A stretch of DNA of 64,000 bases from Rhizobium sp. NLR16a (GTDB taxonomy: Bacteria > Pseudomonadota > Alphaproteobacteria > Rhizobiales > Rhizobiaceae), in the NCBI RefSeq assembly GCF_017948245.1, contig NZ_CP072865.1:3993501-4057500 (forward strand), written 5' to 3'. The translations under genes were made by a program, and so were the position numbers. This document shows positions 46,772 to 54,994 of this stretch, piece by piece (position 1 is the stretch's first letter; the number at the start of each line of letters is the position of its first letter). The notes under the pieces are model-generated. The model had not been told where the DNA came from. It searched no databases and worked only from the letters and a program-made list of their open reading frames with translations.

Positions 46772-48049
46772 ATGGAGAAACGCCGTTTTGCCCTGATCGG
46801 CACCGGTAACCGTGGCACCACCATGTGGGGCAAAGACCTGCTTGCCGGCTGGCGCGAACATGTCGATCTCACAGCCATCGTCGAAAAGAACGCGCTACGC
46901 GGCGAGCGCGCCCGCAACATGATCGGCAGCAATGCGCCGCTCTATGACAACATCGAATCCATGCTCGCCGAGCAGAAGCCGGATCTTGCCATCGTCTGCA
47001 CGCCCGACCATACGCATGACGATATCATCGTGCGGGCGCTGGAATCCGGCATCGATGTCATCACCGAAAAGCCGATGACCACTTCGATCGAGAAAATTCG
47101 CCGGATTCTCGACGCCGAAAAACGCTCCGGCCGCCGGGTCGACGTCTCCTTCAACTATCGCTATGCGCCGACAGCCGCGAAGATCAAAGAGCTCCTGAAC
47201 GCCGGTGAGATCGGCCGCGTGACCTCGGTTGATTTTCACTGGTACCTCAACACCAAGCACGGCGCTGATTATTTCCGCCGCTGGCATGCCTATACGGAAA
47301 ATTCCGGCAGCCTGTTCGTCCACAAGGCCACCCACCATTTCGATCTGCTGAACTGGTATCTCGACAGCGATCCGGAAGCCGTCACCTCGTTTGCCGACCT
47401 GCAGAACTACGGCCGCAGGGGCCCGTTCCGCGGCCCCCGCTGCAAGCTCTGTCCGCACGCGCAGGAATGCGACTATTATCTCGATATCGAAAAGGATCCC
47501 TTTCTCGATCAGCTTTACGAGGATCCTTCGAAGATCGACGGCTATTTCCGAGACGGCTGCGTCTTCCGCGAAGATATCGACATTCCCGACACGATGGTCG
47601 TGTCCATCCGCTACCGCAACAACGTCCATGTCTCCTATTCGCTGAACACCTTCCAGCCGATCGAAGGCCATCACCTCGCCTTCAACGGTATCAAGGGACG
47701 TATCGAGCTTCGCCAGTATGAGGCTCAGCCCTGGGAGGTGCCGAAGGAAGACACGATCCTTCTCATTCGCAATTTCCCGAATGGGAAGGAGGCGGTGGAG
47801 CGCATCGTCGTGCCGCATTTCACCGGCGGCCATTACGGCGGCGACGATCGGATGCGCAACATGATCTTCAAGCCCGGCATGGAAGATCGGCTCGGCCAGC
47901 GCGCCGGCACACGGGCGGGCGCCATGTCCGTGCTCTGCGGCATTGCGGCGCTGACGAGCTCGCGCACCGACAAGGTGGTCGATATCGCCGAGTTGATGCC
48001 CGAGCTTGCCAATGACGGCTCGCCCAATTCCTTGAGATCACCACGCTGA
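46772..48049 (+). CDS. Gfo/Idh/MocA family oxidoreductase with Cys cluster
   Basis: The 425-residue protein has the Rossmann motif LIGTGNRGTTMWGKD, the TEKPM catalytic-lysine motif, and a longer than usual C-terminal domain. Near residue 230 it has CKLCPHAQEC, followed by an acidic stretch and DGCVF, a possible metal or structural cysteine site not seen in the two other Gfo/Idh proteins here. A GAGGAG ribosome site precedes the ATG. It stands alone after a palindromic element and is convergent with the hydroxyacid dehydrogenase gene. Confidence 0.88.
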   Translation: MEKRRFALIGTGNRGTTMWGKDLLAGWREHVDLTAIVEKNALRGERARNMIGSNAPLYDNIESMLAEQKPDLAIVCTPDHTHDDIIVRALESGIDVITEKPMTTSIEKIRRILDAEKRSGRRVDVSFNYRYAPTAAKIKELLNAGEIGRVTSVDFHWYLNTKHGADYFRRWHAYTENSGSLFVHKATHHFDLLNWYLDSDPEAVTSFADLQNYGRRGPFRGPRCKLCPHAQECDYYLDIEKDPFLDQLYEDPSKIDGYFRDGCVFREDIDIPDTMVVSIRYRNNVHVSYSLNTFQPIEGHHLAFNGIKGRIELRQYEAQPWEVPKEDTILLIRNFPNGKEAVERIVVPHFTGGHYGGDDRMRNMIFKPGMEDRLGQRAGTRAGAMSVLCGIAALTSSRTDKVVDIAELMPELANDGSPNSLRSPR

Positions 48050-48075
48050 CGCGTGTCCCTGACGGGATGCGTCAG
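48046..48075. terminator. Bidirectional hairpin between convergent genes
   Basis: CTGACGCGT (48046-48054) pairs with ATGCGTCAG (48067-48075), with inner TCCC/GGGA matches. It overlaps both stop codons of the convergent Gfo/Idh and hydroxyacid dehydrogenase genes. Confidence 0.6.
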
Positions 48076-49082
48076 GCGATATTTTCGAGATCCTGCCGGC
48101 TGATCTGGTAGAGCAGCGGCCGGCCCGTTGTAAAACGCTCGACCTCGTCCGCCGCCATCGCACCGAGACGCGCCCGTTCCAGGCCGATGGCGCCGGCGAT
48201 GTGCGGCGTCAGGAAGACATTGGGCAGATCGTAGAATGCCGAACCCACTTCCGGAATTTCCGGATCGGTGACGTCGATCACCGCGTCGATGCGGCCGGTC
48301 TTCAGCTCCGAAAGCAGGGCTGCCTCATCAATGAGGATTCCGCGCGCGGTGTTGATCAGCGTTGCCCCGTCCTTCATCAGCGACAGTCTTCGCGCATCGA
48401 TCATATGCTGCGTCGACGGCAGCGACGGCGCGTGCAGGGAAACAATATCGGCTTGCCGCATCAATTCGTCGAGATCGACCTTTTCAGCTCCGAGACCGGC
48501 TGCTTCGGCGGCATCGAGCATGGGATCGAACAGCAGCAGCCTGTAGTCGAAAGGTTTCAGGAGTTCGATCACCCGCCTGCCGATGCGCGAGGCGCCGACG
48601 ATGCCGAGGGTTCGGCCATAATTGCCGATCGCTTCGCGCTGCATCGGATAAGTCCGATCGCGATTGCGGTCGCCGACGTAAAGCTCGCGGAAGCGGAAGG
48701 CGCGTTTGCCGGCAAAAAGGATCGCGGCGAGCGTGAATTCGGCAACCGGCACGGCATTGGCCTCGGCCGCGTGGCTGACCGCGATGCCGGCTTCGAAGAT
48801 GGCGTCATCGATGATGCCCTTGACCGTACCGGCCGCATGGACGACGAGGCGCAGCCGCGGCGCGACAGCAGGGATCTCAGGCCCGACACAGGGCGCACCC
48901 CAGCCGGTGATCAGGATTTCCGCTCGGGAAAGCAGGCGTCTCGCCCGCGCGTCGTCCAGCCGCTGCAGCGGCTCGGGATCAAGCAGGCGGCCGATCGCAT
49001 CGAGCCGGCGCAGGATCTCATCGGGCAGGACATGCTCCGTGCGGGACGGCTCCATGGCAAGGACGATGGCCGGTCGGCTCAT
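48072..49082 (-). CDS. D-isomer-specific 2-hydroxyacid dehydrogenase
   Basis: The 336-residue protein has a C-terminal-type NAD domain with GIVGASRIGRRVIELLKPF, followed by the catalytic Arg in INTARGILID, a Glu in the DVTDPE region and the His in LTPHIAGAIG. This is the glyoxylate/hydroxypyruvate reductase-like family acting on 2-hydroxy or 2-oxo acids. Its start overlaps the stop of the DUF2264 gene (ATGA), so the two are co-translated in the LacI-DUF2264-dehydrogenase operon. It may reduce a keto acid produced from the sugar. Confidence 0.9.
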   Translation of the reverse strand: MSRPAIVLAMEPSRTEHVLPDEILRRLDAIGRLLDPEPLQRLDDARARRLLSRAEILITGWGAPCVGPEIPAVAPRLRLVVHAAGTVKGIIDDAIFEAGIAVSHAAEANAVPVAEFTLAAILFAGKRAFRFRELYVGDRNRDRTYPMQREAIGNYGRTLGIVGASRIGRRVIELLKPFDYRLLLFDPMLDAAEAAGLGAEKVDLDELMRQADIVSLHAPSLPSTQHMIDARRLSLMKDGATLINTARGILIDEAALLSELKTGRIDAVIDVTDPEIPEVGSAFYDLPNVFLTPHIAGAIGLERARLGAMAADEVERFTTGRPLLYQISRQDLENIA

Positions 49083-50935
49083 GGCATCTGACCCGGTGCT
49101 TCGATGGCGCTGACGGTCACGCCCTTTTCCCGCACCAGCGCCTGCAGCGCCGCAATATCGGGCGCTTTCGGCGGCTGCGTCCAGGCCGACGAGACGGCGG
49201 CGGGATCGTCGAGCGCCAGCACCGCCGTCACCAGGATGGTCTCGCCGGCCGGAATCTGACCGCGCAGTTGTGGCACGATGGTCTTGGCGACGATCACATT
49301 GGTGTTGGGTTGGGCCTTCTGCGCGAGCCCGACACGTTTGATCGAAGAGCCGAGATCGAGAATGCCGGTGAAATCGGCTTCACCGATCGCATAGGCTGCC
49401 CCCTCCGAGGCCGACAGCCGATCCTGCTCGAAGTCGCGGCGGCCGGTGGCAAAGCCGCCTTCGGCAATCCGCAGCGGCCGGCCCGACCTGATCCGGTGGA
49501 GGCGGATATGCCAGGGGGCGGCGGGCACGAGCCAGGTTTCGACTTCGGCATCGGGGAAGGGCGACCATCTCGAATGAAGCACATCACCCGCGAGCCGGGC
49601 TTCCTCATTCGTTTCACGCACGCGGTAGTGCAGGCCGTCATCGCTGAAGGCCAGCATCGAATCGAAGGCGGCCAGCGCAAAGCCGCGTTCATCGGACTCG
49701 ACGCTGAAGCCGTACCGGGCCGAATATGCGAATTTCGCGTATTTCTCAGTGCCAAAACGCATCTGCAGGTTTTCCTGGCCAGAAGACAGCGCCACGACAT
49801 CGCCGCCTGCCCGCATCAGAACCATGCCGGGATGACGCTGGGGAACGACCTCGGGCGCCGGCTCCGGCGCCTTCTCGCTGGCGGTCCAGAAGGGATGATC
49901 CCCAGCGATTGCGAGCGGCAGAAAGGCCTTCAAGGCCCAATAGGGCGAGCCGGCGGAGTTGTAGCTCTCCGACATCAGCAGGTTCGGGTAGCCGAAACCG
50001 ATCGACAGAACGCCGTCACGATCGGCAATCGGCTTGTCCCTCCACCAGCGCAGATGCTGCAGGCAGAGATGCTTGACCTCGCCCCAGGGCAAAGCCTCGA
50101 GATCGGCAAAGGCGAGCGCCGACCAGAAGCCAGCGCAGGCAAAGCGATAGGTCAGGCTGCGGCCGAAGGGGATCGTCGCGCCGTCGGCGGCAAACCAGTG
50201 GCGGAAATCTCGGGCGAAGAAGATGGCGCGCTCGCGATAGCGTTTCGCATAATCGTCATCGACGAGCTTCGAATAGATCAGCCCGTAAAAATGCATGGCG
50301 AAGGGAATGTAGTGGTCGATGCGGCGCACGTTTCCGTCGCGATACCAGCCGTCGCCGATATAGAAGCCTTCGAGCTCCTGCAGATATTGCCGCGTCAGGC
50401 TGCGGTCGAAATCAACGCCGAGACGATCGAGGGCGATATCAACGAAGATGCGGAAAAATTTCCAGTTGTTGTCGGCATAGTCGAACTGCCTGGCATGTTT
50501 GAGATAGGCGACGACATTGCCACGGGCACGCGCATCAAGCGGCTCCCAGATCTTTTCCGGCACCAGCGCCAGGGCAAAGCCGAGGGCAGCAAGCTCGACC
50601 ATCCGCTGATCCCGGCCGTTGACTGTTCCCCAATATTCGGGATGGGCGGGGTCGGTGCCGTTTGCGAGGCCTTCGGCAAAACGATGCCAATGGGCGAATT
50701 CTCCACCACCGGCGCCAAAAGGGGCCAATCCCCAGAGCGGGCGGGCGAAACCCTCGAGATCGGCGGCCGCCCGATCGAAATGGGCGGCGAGACCACTGAG
50801 CCTGACGCGGGCATTGCCCTTGGAAAAACAGGGAAGCAGCGGATCGAAGAGCGCGAGCAGAGCGCGGCTCATATCGGCGCGGCTTTCCAGCGGATTGCCG
50901 GCAAGCGGATTGGCGCTGGCGGGATCATAGGTCAT
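49079..50935 (-). CDS. DUF2264 domain protein (possible GH154-type glycoside hydrolase)
   Basis: The 618-residue protein matches DUF2264. Its first about 360 residues look like an (alpha/alpha)6 toroid (RPLWGLAPFGAGGGEFAHW, YADNNWKFFRIFVDIALDRLG, YPNLLMSESYNSAGSPYWALKAF). The rest is a beta-rich domain. From memory, DUF2264 proteins correspond to CAZy family GH154, which includes beta-glucuronidases, but I could not check this. No signal peptide is visible, so it would act on imported material. I start at ATG 50935 with AGGTG upstream. It lies 7 bases after the lacI-type gene. Confidence 0.8.
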   Translation of the reverse strand: MTYDPASANPLAGNPLESRADMSRALLALFDPLLPCFSKGNARVRLSGLAAHFDRAAADLEGFARPLWGLAPFGAGGGEFAHWHRFAEGLANGTDPAHPEYWGTVNGRDQRMVELAALGFALALVPEKIWEPLDARARGNVVAYLKHARQFDYADNNWKFFRIFVDIALDRLGVDFDRSLTRQYLQELEGFYIGDGWYRDGNVRRIDHYIPFAMHFYGLIYSKLVDDDYAKRYRERAIFFARDFRHWFAADGATIPFGRSLTYRFACAGFWSALAFADLEALPWGEVKHLCLQHLRWWRDKPIADRDGVLSIGFGYPNLLMSESYNSAGSPYWALKAFLPLAIAGDHPFWTASEKAPEPAPEVVPQRHPGMVLMRAGGDVVALSSGQENLQMRFGTEKYAKFAYSARYGFSVESDERGFALAAFDSMLAFSDDGLHYRVRETNEEARLAGDVLHSRWSPFPDAEVETWLVPAAPWHIRLHRIRSGRPLRIAEGGFATGRRDFEQDRLSASEGAAYAIGEADFTGILDLGSSIKRVGLAQKAQPNTNVIVAKTIVPQLRGQIPAGETILVTAVLALDDPAAVSSAWTQPPKAPDIAALQALVREKGVTVSAIEAPGQMP

Positions 50936-50942
50936 CGGCACC

Positions 50943-51971
50943 TCACGGGTTCTCGGCATTGGCAACGGTCCCTCCCGGAACGGGAACGACCGCCTGGCAG
51001 ATGTGGCGCGCAGCCGCTGTTCGGTTGCGGAACCGGGTGAGCATCATCGACACAGCCTCGCGCCCGAGGGCAGCCCGATCGACCCGCATGGTGGAAAGCC
51101 GCGGATTGGTCATCAATGCGCAGGGCAGATCATCAAAGCCGACAATCGCGAAATCGTCCGGCACTCGCAGGCCGGCTTCGGTGACCGCCTCCAATACGCC
51201 GACGGCAATGAAATCATTCATGCAGAACGCCGCGGTGAAGCCGGCATTCTCGGCAAGAACTGCCGCGGTGCGTTCATGAGCCTCGCGGCTTGCGCTACCC
51301 TGCAGCGCCAGCGAAACGAATCGTCCTTCGGCGCCGGGGACGGCGGAGATCGCCGCCTCGAAGCCACGAATGCGCTCCCGAATCGTATGGCGGTGAGAGC
51401 CGCTCAGATGCAGGATACGGCGATGGCCAGCCCTCGTCAGCCGGCTGGCCGCCTCGTAGGCCCCAAAGAAATTAGCCGGCGAAACACCGTCGAACTGCAT
51501 CCTGGGATCAGTGCCATTGACAAGCACGGTCGGCGTCATGGTGGCCCGCAGCCAATCACGCAGAGTGTCGTTGGGATCGATGCCGACGAGAAAAAGACCC
51601 TGGGCACCCGCCGCCTGCATATAGTCGCGCAGGGCATCCGGCGTGATTCGATCCTCGCGGACCATGCGAATTTCGAAGGGCATGCCCGCTTCGGCGGCTC
51701 CGGTACGCAAGCCGTCGACGATCGCTTCGTAGAAGACGCTGAGCCCGCCGGTGACGCCGTCGCTGGCAATCAGCGCCAGCCCGCCGGCAACGGCTTCGGC
51801 AGCAGGTTTGACCGGATAACCGTGTTCGGCGGCCACCTTCAATATCTGCCGCCGGACGGTTTCGCTGATCCCAGGTTCGTTGGCGAGCACGCGCGACACG
51901 GTCGAAACGGAGACGCCGGCCAATGTGGCTATGTCGGCCTGTCGCAGCCGTCTGACTTTTTCATCGCTCAT
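50943..51971 (-). CDS. LacI family transcriptional regulator
   Basis: The 342-residue protein has the LacI HTH at residues 8-55 (LRQADIATLAGVSVSTVSRVLANEPGISETVRRQI) and a periplasmic-binding-like sugar sensor domain. I start at ATG 51971 (MSDEKVRRLRQ); a TTG six bases upstream is less likely. It is the first gene of the operon with the DUF2264 and hydroxyacid dehydrogenase genes. It is divergent from the orphan binding protein and probably controls both through the repeats at 51984-52004. Confidence 0.92.
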   Translation of the reverse strand: MSDEKVRRLRQADIATLAGVSVSTVSRVLANEPGISETVRRQILKVAAEHGYPVKPAAEAVAGGLALIASDGVTGGLSVFYEAIVDGLRTGAAEAGMPFEIRMVREDRITPDALRDYMQAAGAQGLFLVGIDPNDTLRDWLRATMTPTVLVNGTDPRMQFDGVSPANFFGAYEAASRLTRAGHRRILHLSGSHRHTIRERIRGFEAAISAVPGAEGRFVSLALQGSASREAHERTAAVLAENAGFTAAFCMNDFIAVGVLEAVTEAGLRVPDDFAIVGFDDLPCALMTNPRLSTMRVDRAALGREAVSMMLTRFRNRTAAARHICQAVVPVPGGTVANAENP

Positions 51972-51983
51972 AGGCAAACTTTA

Positions 51984-52004
51984 TGCAAATAATGCAAATT
52001 TGCA
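51984..52004. promoter_or_regulatory. Candidate LacI operator
   Basis: The perfect palindrome TGCAAATTTGCA at 51993-52004 is preceded by a direct copy of ATGCAAAT at 51983-51990, separated by one base from the second copy. The site is 12 bases upstream of the lacI ATG and within the divergent promoter region of the orphan binding protein. Confidence 0.55.
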
Positions 52005-52118
52005 ATACCAGAGTTTATTTCTTGCAATAAATTCGTTTTTGCGTAACCTGTCTCACGAAAATGCCGGACGACGCCATGGAGGATGGCAGCGGACATATTG
52101 GGACAAGGGAGGATACCG

Positions 52119-53405
52119 ATGCAGGTCAATCGCCGTTCATTTCTGATGGGTTCAGCCGGTGCATTCGCCGGCCTTGCCTTTGGCGCCGGAAGCGCCGTCC
52201 CGGCCTTTGCCGAAGACACGCAGCTGCGAGCCATGTGGTGGGGGTCGAACGACCGCGCCAAGCGGACGCTCGACGTCGCCAAACTCTACCAGTCGAAAAC
52301 GCCCGGTGTGACGATCATCGGTGAATCGCTTTCGGGCGACGGCTACTGGACGAAGCTCGCCACGCAGATGGCCGGCCGCTCGATCGCTGACGTCTTTCAG
52401 CTCGAGCCCGGAACCATCTCCGATTATTCCAAGCGCGGCGCCTGCATGCCGCTCGACGAATTCGTCCCCTCGACGTTGAAGGTTCAGTCCTTCGGTGCCG
52501 ACGTGCTGAAACTGACCACCATCGACGGGAAACTCTACGGTGTCGGCCTCGGCCTCAACTCTTTCTCAATGTTCTTCGACACGGTGGAATTCGAAAAGGC
52601 AGGCATTCCGGTGCCGACACCCGACCTGACGTGGGATGAATATGCCAAGCTCGCGGTGGAACTCGGCAAGTCCTCGGGCAAGGCAGGCGGCCCTTATGCG
52701 GCCCGCTACGCCTATGTCTTCGATGCCTGGCTGCGCCAGCGCGGCAAAAGCCTCTTTGCTAAGGAAACGGTCGGTCTCGGTTTCACGGCCGACGATGCCA
52801 CGGAGTGGTTCGACTATTGGGAGAAGCTGCGCAAGGCAGGAGGCACCGTTGCTGCCGACGTCCAGACGCTCGATCAGAACACCATCGACACCAACGCCCT
52901 CGGTCTCGGCAAATCGGTGATCGGCATGGCCTATTCCAACCAGATGATCGGCTATCAGCTGATCATCAAGAACAAAATCGGCATCACCATGCTGCCGCGG
53001 GAAAGGAAGGGCGGGCCGTCGGGCCACTATTACCGCCCTGCGCTGATCTGGAGTGTCGGCGCCACGACAAGGAATGGCGAAGCGGCCGCGAAATTTATCG
53101 ACTTCTTCGTCAACGACATCGAAGCCGGCAAGATTCTCGGCGTCGAGCGCGGCGTGCCGATGTCGCCGGCCGTGCGTGAAGCCATTCTACCGCAGCTGAA
53201 CCCGACTGAGCAGGAAACGGTCAAATACGTCAATATGCTCAAGGATCAGGTCGGCGAATATCCGCCGCCGGTGCCGATGGGTGCAACGCAATTCGACCAG
53301 CGCGTGCTGCGCCCGATCTGCGACGAACTCGCCTTCGAACGGACCTCGCCCGCCGATGCGGCGACCCGGCTCGTCGAAGAGGGTAAGGCAACGCTCAAGG
53401 GATGA
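52119..53405 (+). CDS. Orphan sugar ABC substrate-binding protein, Tat-exported
   Basis: The 428-residue protein starts at ATG 52119 with GGGAGG 6 bases upstream. A twin-arginine signal (NRRSFLMGSAGAFAGLAFG) precedes an AFAE cleavage site. The mature sequence (LRAMWWGSNDRAKRTLDVA, PGVTIIGESLSGDGYWTKLA) closely parallels the binding protein at 41044-42330 along its whole length. No permease or ATPase gene is next to it, so it may use the importer at 36998-41037. The adjacent divergent LacI regulator probably controls it. Confidence 0.92.
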   Translation: MQVNRRSFLMGSAGAFAGLAFGAGSAVPAFAEDTQLRAMWWGSNDRAKRTLDVAKLYQSKTPGVTIIGESLSGDGYWTKLATQMAGRSIADVFQLEPGTISDYSKRGACMPLDEFVPSTLKVQSFGADVLKLTTIDGKLYGVGLGLNSFSMFFDTVEFEKAGIPVPTPDLTWDEYAKLAVELGKSSGKAGGPYAARYAYVFDAWLRQRGKSLFAKETVGLGFTADDATEWFDYWEKLRKAGGTVAADVQTLDQNTIDTNALGLGKSVIGMAYSNQMIGYQLIIKNKIGITMLPRERKGGPSGHYYRPALIWSVGATTRNGEAAAKFIDFFVNDIEAGKILGVERGVPMSPAVREAILPQLNPTEQETVKYVNMLKDQVGEYPPPVPMGATQFDQRVLRPICDELAFERTSPADAATRLVEEGKATLKG

Positions 53406-53424
53406 TCGCCTGCCTGATATGAAA

Positions 53425-53456
53425 GGAGAGGGCCGCAAACCCCGGCGGGCCTCTCC
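53425..53456. terminator. Bidirectional terminator between the binding protein and apsE
   Basis: GGAGAGGGCCGC (53425-53436) pairs with GCGGGCCTCTCC (53445-53456) with one mismatch and an 8-base loop. It sits between convergent genes, 20 bases after the first stop. Confidence 0.65.
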
Positions 53457-53465
53457 CTCGCAACA

Positions 53466-54437
53466 TCAGTTGGCCGCCAAGCTCTCGACCACGCGCCAGT
53501 CAGGCCGGCCGAGATTGAACGGCCAGGCGTTCACGTCCCGGTCATTGAAATAGACCACTTCCCGAAGGTTCGGGAAGGCGCCCTGCTTCAGAGTCGCGGT
53601 GTCGATCCAGGGCCTCATATAGGCGTCGCCGCCTTCGTAGCCGAGCTCTGCGACCCAGATGGGCTTTCCGTAGCCGGCGACGAGATCATACCCCTGCTTC
53701 AGCGCCTCCGAAAAGGTCCGGTGCGTGTTGTAAGCAAGTTCATCATAGCGCTCCAGCCCGAAGACCGACAATCCGACGAGATCGACATAATCGTCGCCGG
53801 GATAGTAGTCCTGCAGGCCCGGCAGGCCCTTCGGCGACCACATTATTTCGGTGCCGGGCGCCTCCTCGCGGAGGATGTCCATCATTCTTTTGTAGGCGGT
53901 GATATAGTCTTGCGGGTCCCAGCCGGCCCACGAAAACCGCCCGGATTTGTCTTCCATCTCCTGTCCCCAGCGGAGGATCACGGGGCTTTTCAGCTGGGAT
54001 ATCATTTGCGCGATCGCCCGCATGTTGACATCGTAGTCGCCGCGCAGAACCTTTGCGCGAAGCTCGCCCGAGGTCAGCCGCCAATCGACATCCCAGGACC
54101 AAGGCTCCACCGTTATCAGCAGGTTGCGGCCCCTGGCCAGCGCATAGGCATCCGCGATGCGCAGCGTCTCCAGGTCAACGTCTTCCCACGGCAAGAACAG
54201 AGCTTCGGTCGAAACGTTGGCCTGAGCGCCGAAATCCCCATGCGGGTCGTAGGCGCCGAACTTGATGCCATCGGCATGAACGACCGGGCGTTTGTCGATG
54301 ATCGTCCGCGCGCTCGCCGCCGGGTTCGACGCAATGCCCGCATATTGCACCTCACTTCGGCCCGGCAGTTCCGCGACGCACAACAGCAGCAGCGCGATGG
54401 CGGCGGTGGAGAGGTGATTTTTCGTCAGCTTCTTCAT
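53466..54437 (-). CDS. apsE: Secreted glycoside hydrolase, GH26-like endoglycanase
   Basis: The 323-residue protein has an N-terminal signal (HLSTAAIALLLLCVAELPGRS) and a TIM-barrel glycosidase domain resembling GH26. The acid/base Glu lies in ILRWGQEMED and the likely nucleophile in IWVAELGYEGG. Other barrel strands are LLITVEPWSWDVDW and TEIMWSPKGLPG. It ends the uxs1-uxe-apsS-apsH1-apsE gene order known to me from S. meliloti, where it is a predicted endoglycanase linked to polymer release or trimming. The symbol is assigned by synteny and domain type. Confidence 0.75.
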   Translation of the reverse strand: MKKLTKNHLSTAAIALLLLCVAELPGRSEVQYAGIASNPAASARTIIDKRPVVHADGIKFGAYDPHGDFGAQANVSTEALFLPWEDVDLETLRIADAYALARGRNLLITVEPWSWDVDWRLTSGELRAKVLRGDYDVNMRAIAQMISQLKSPVILRWGQEMEDKSGRFSWAGWDPQDYITAYKRMMDILREEAPGTEIMWSPKGLPGLQDYYPGDDYVDLVGLSVFGLERYDELAYNTHRTFSEALKQGYDLVAGYGKPIWVAELGYEGGDAYMRPWIDTATLKQGAFPNLREVVYFNDRDVNAWPFNLGRPDWRVVESLAAN

Positions 54438-54440
54438 GGC

Positions 54441-54959
54441 TCACCCTCCTTTTCGGGCTATTTCCTGATGCAGCAGGAGCTGCTTCAGGTCATACGCCTT
54501 GGCGCTGACGGTATCCGTGGAGACGAGCTTGCGGAATTCGTCATCCTGGCGCACCGAAGAATGGCGGAAGACGTACCAATCGCCGTCGGGCTGACGGCGC
54601 TGGTAGATCGTGTTGCCGATCTTGCGGTGACCGAAACAGGTGCTGGCACGCGCTGCTCCCTCGGCATTCGTCCAGGTCGCGCGCATGCAGAGCTGGCCGA
54701 GATCGTCGACCACCCATTTGCCTTCGGCGAAGGACTGCTTGCCCTTGTCGTTGGTCCAGGCCACGAACCGCCGGCCCTCATCGAAGAAACGGCCGCCGCC
54801 GGTGCCCCAGGTCCAGGTCTTGTCACCGTAGATACGATAGAGTTCATAGGCGCTGAGCGGTGTCGGCGGCTTCTTAGCGGCCTCGGCAGCTTGCGCCACC
54901 ACAGGCAGGCACAGGCTGAGAGCCAGGGCTATGCCATACAGTCTCGGTCCGATGCTCAT
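54441..54959 (-). CDS. apsH1: DUF995 periplasmic protein
   Basis: The 172-residue protein starts at ATG 54959 with GAGAGGAG upstream. It has a signal peptide (LYGIALALSLCLPVVAQAAEA) and a DUF995 domain (LSAYELYRIYGDKTWTWGTGGGRFF, WTNDKGKQSFAEGKWVVDD, ACMRATWTNAEG-like Cys pair). DUF995 proteins in rhizobia occur in polysaccharide loci and their role is unknown. By position it corresponds to apsH1. It lies between the glycosyltransferase and hydrolase genes on the same strand, with only a few bases between genes. Confidence 0.78.
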   Translation of the reverse strand: MSIGPRLYGIALALSLCLPVVAQAAEAAKKPPTPLSAYELYRIYGDKTWTWGTGGGRFFDEGRRFVAWTNDKGKQSFAEGKWVVDDLGQLCMRATWTNAEGAARASTCFGHRKIGNTIYQRRQPDGDWYVFRHSSVRQDDEFRKLVSTDTVSAKAYDLKQLLLHQEIARKGG

Positions 54960-54994
54960 TGTATACTCCTCTCGACACATGCCGGTTGGCCGGT

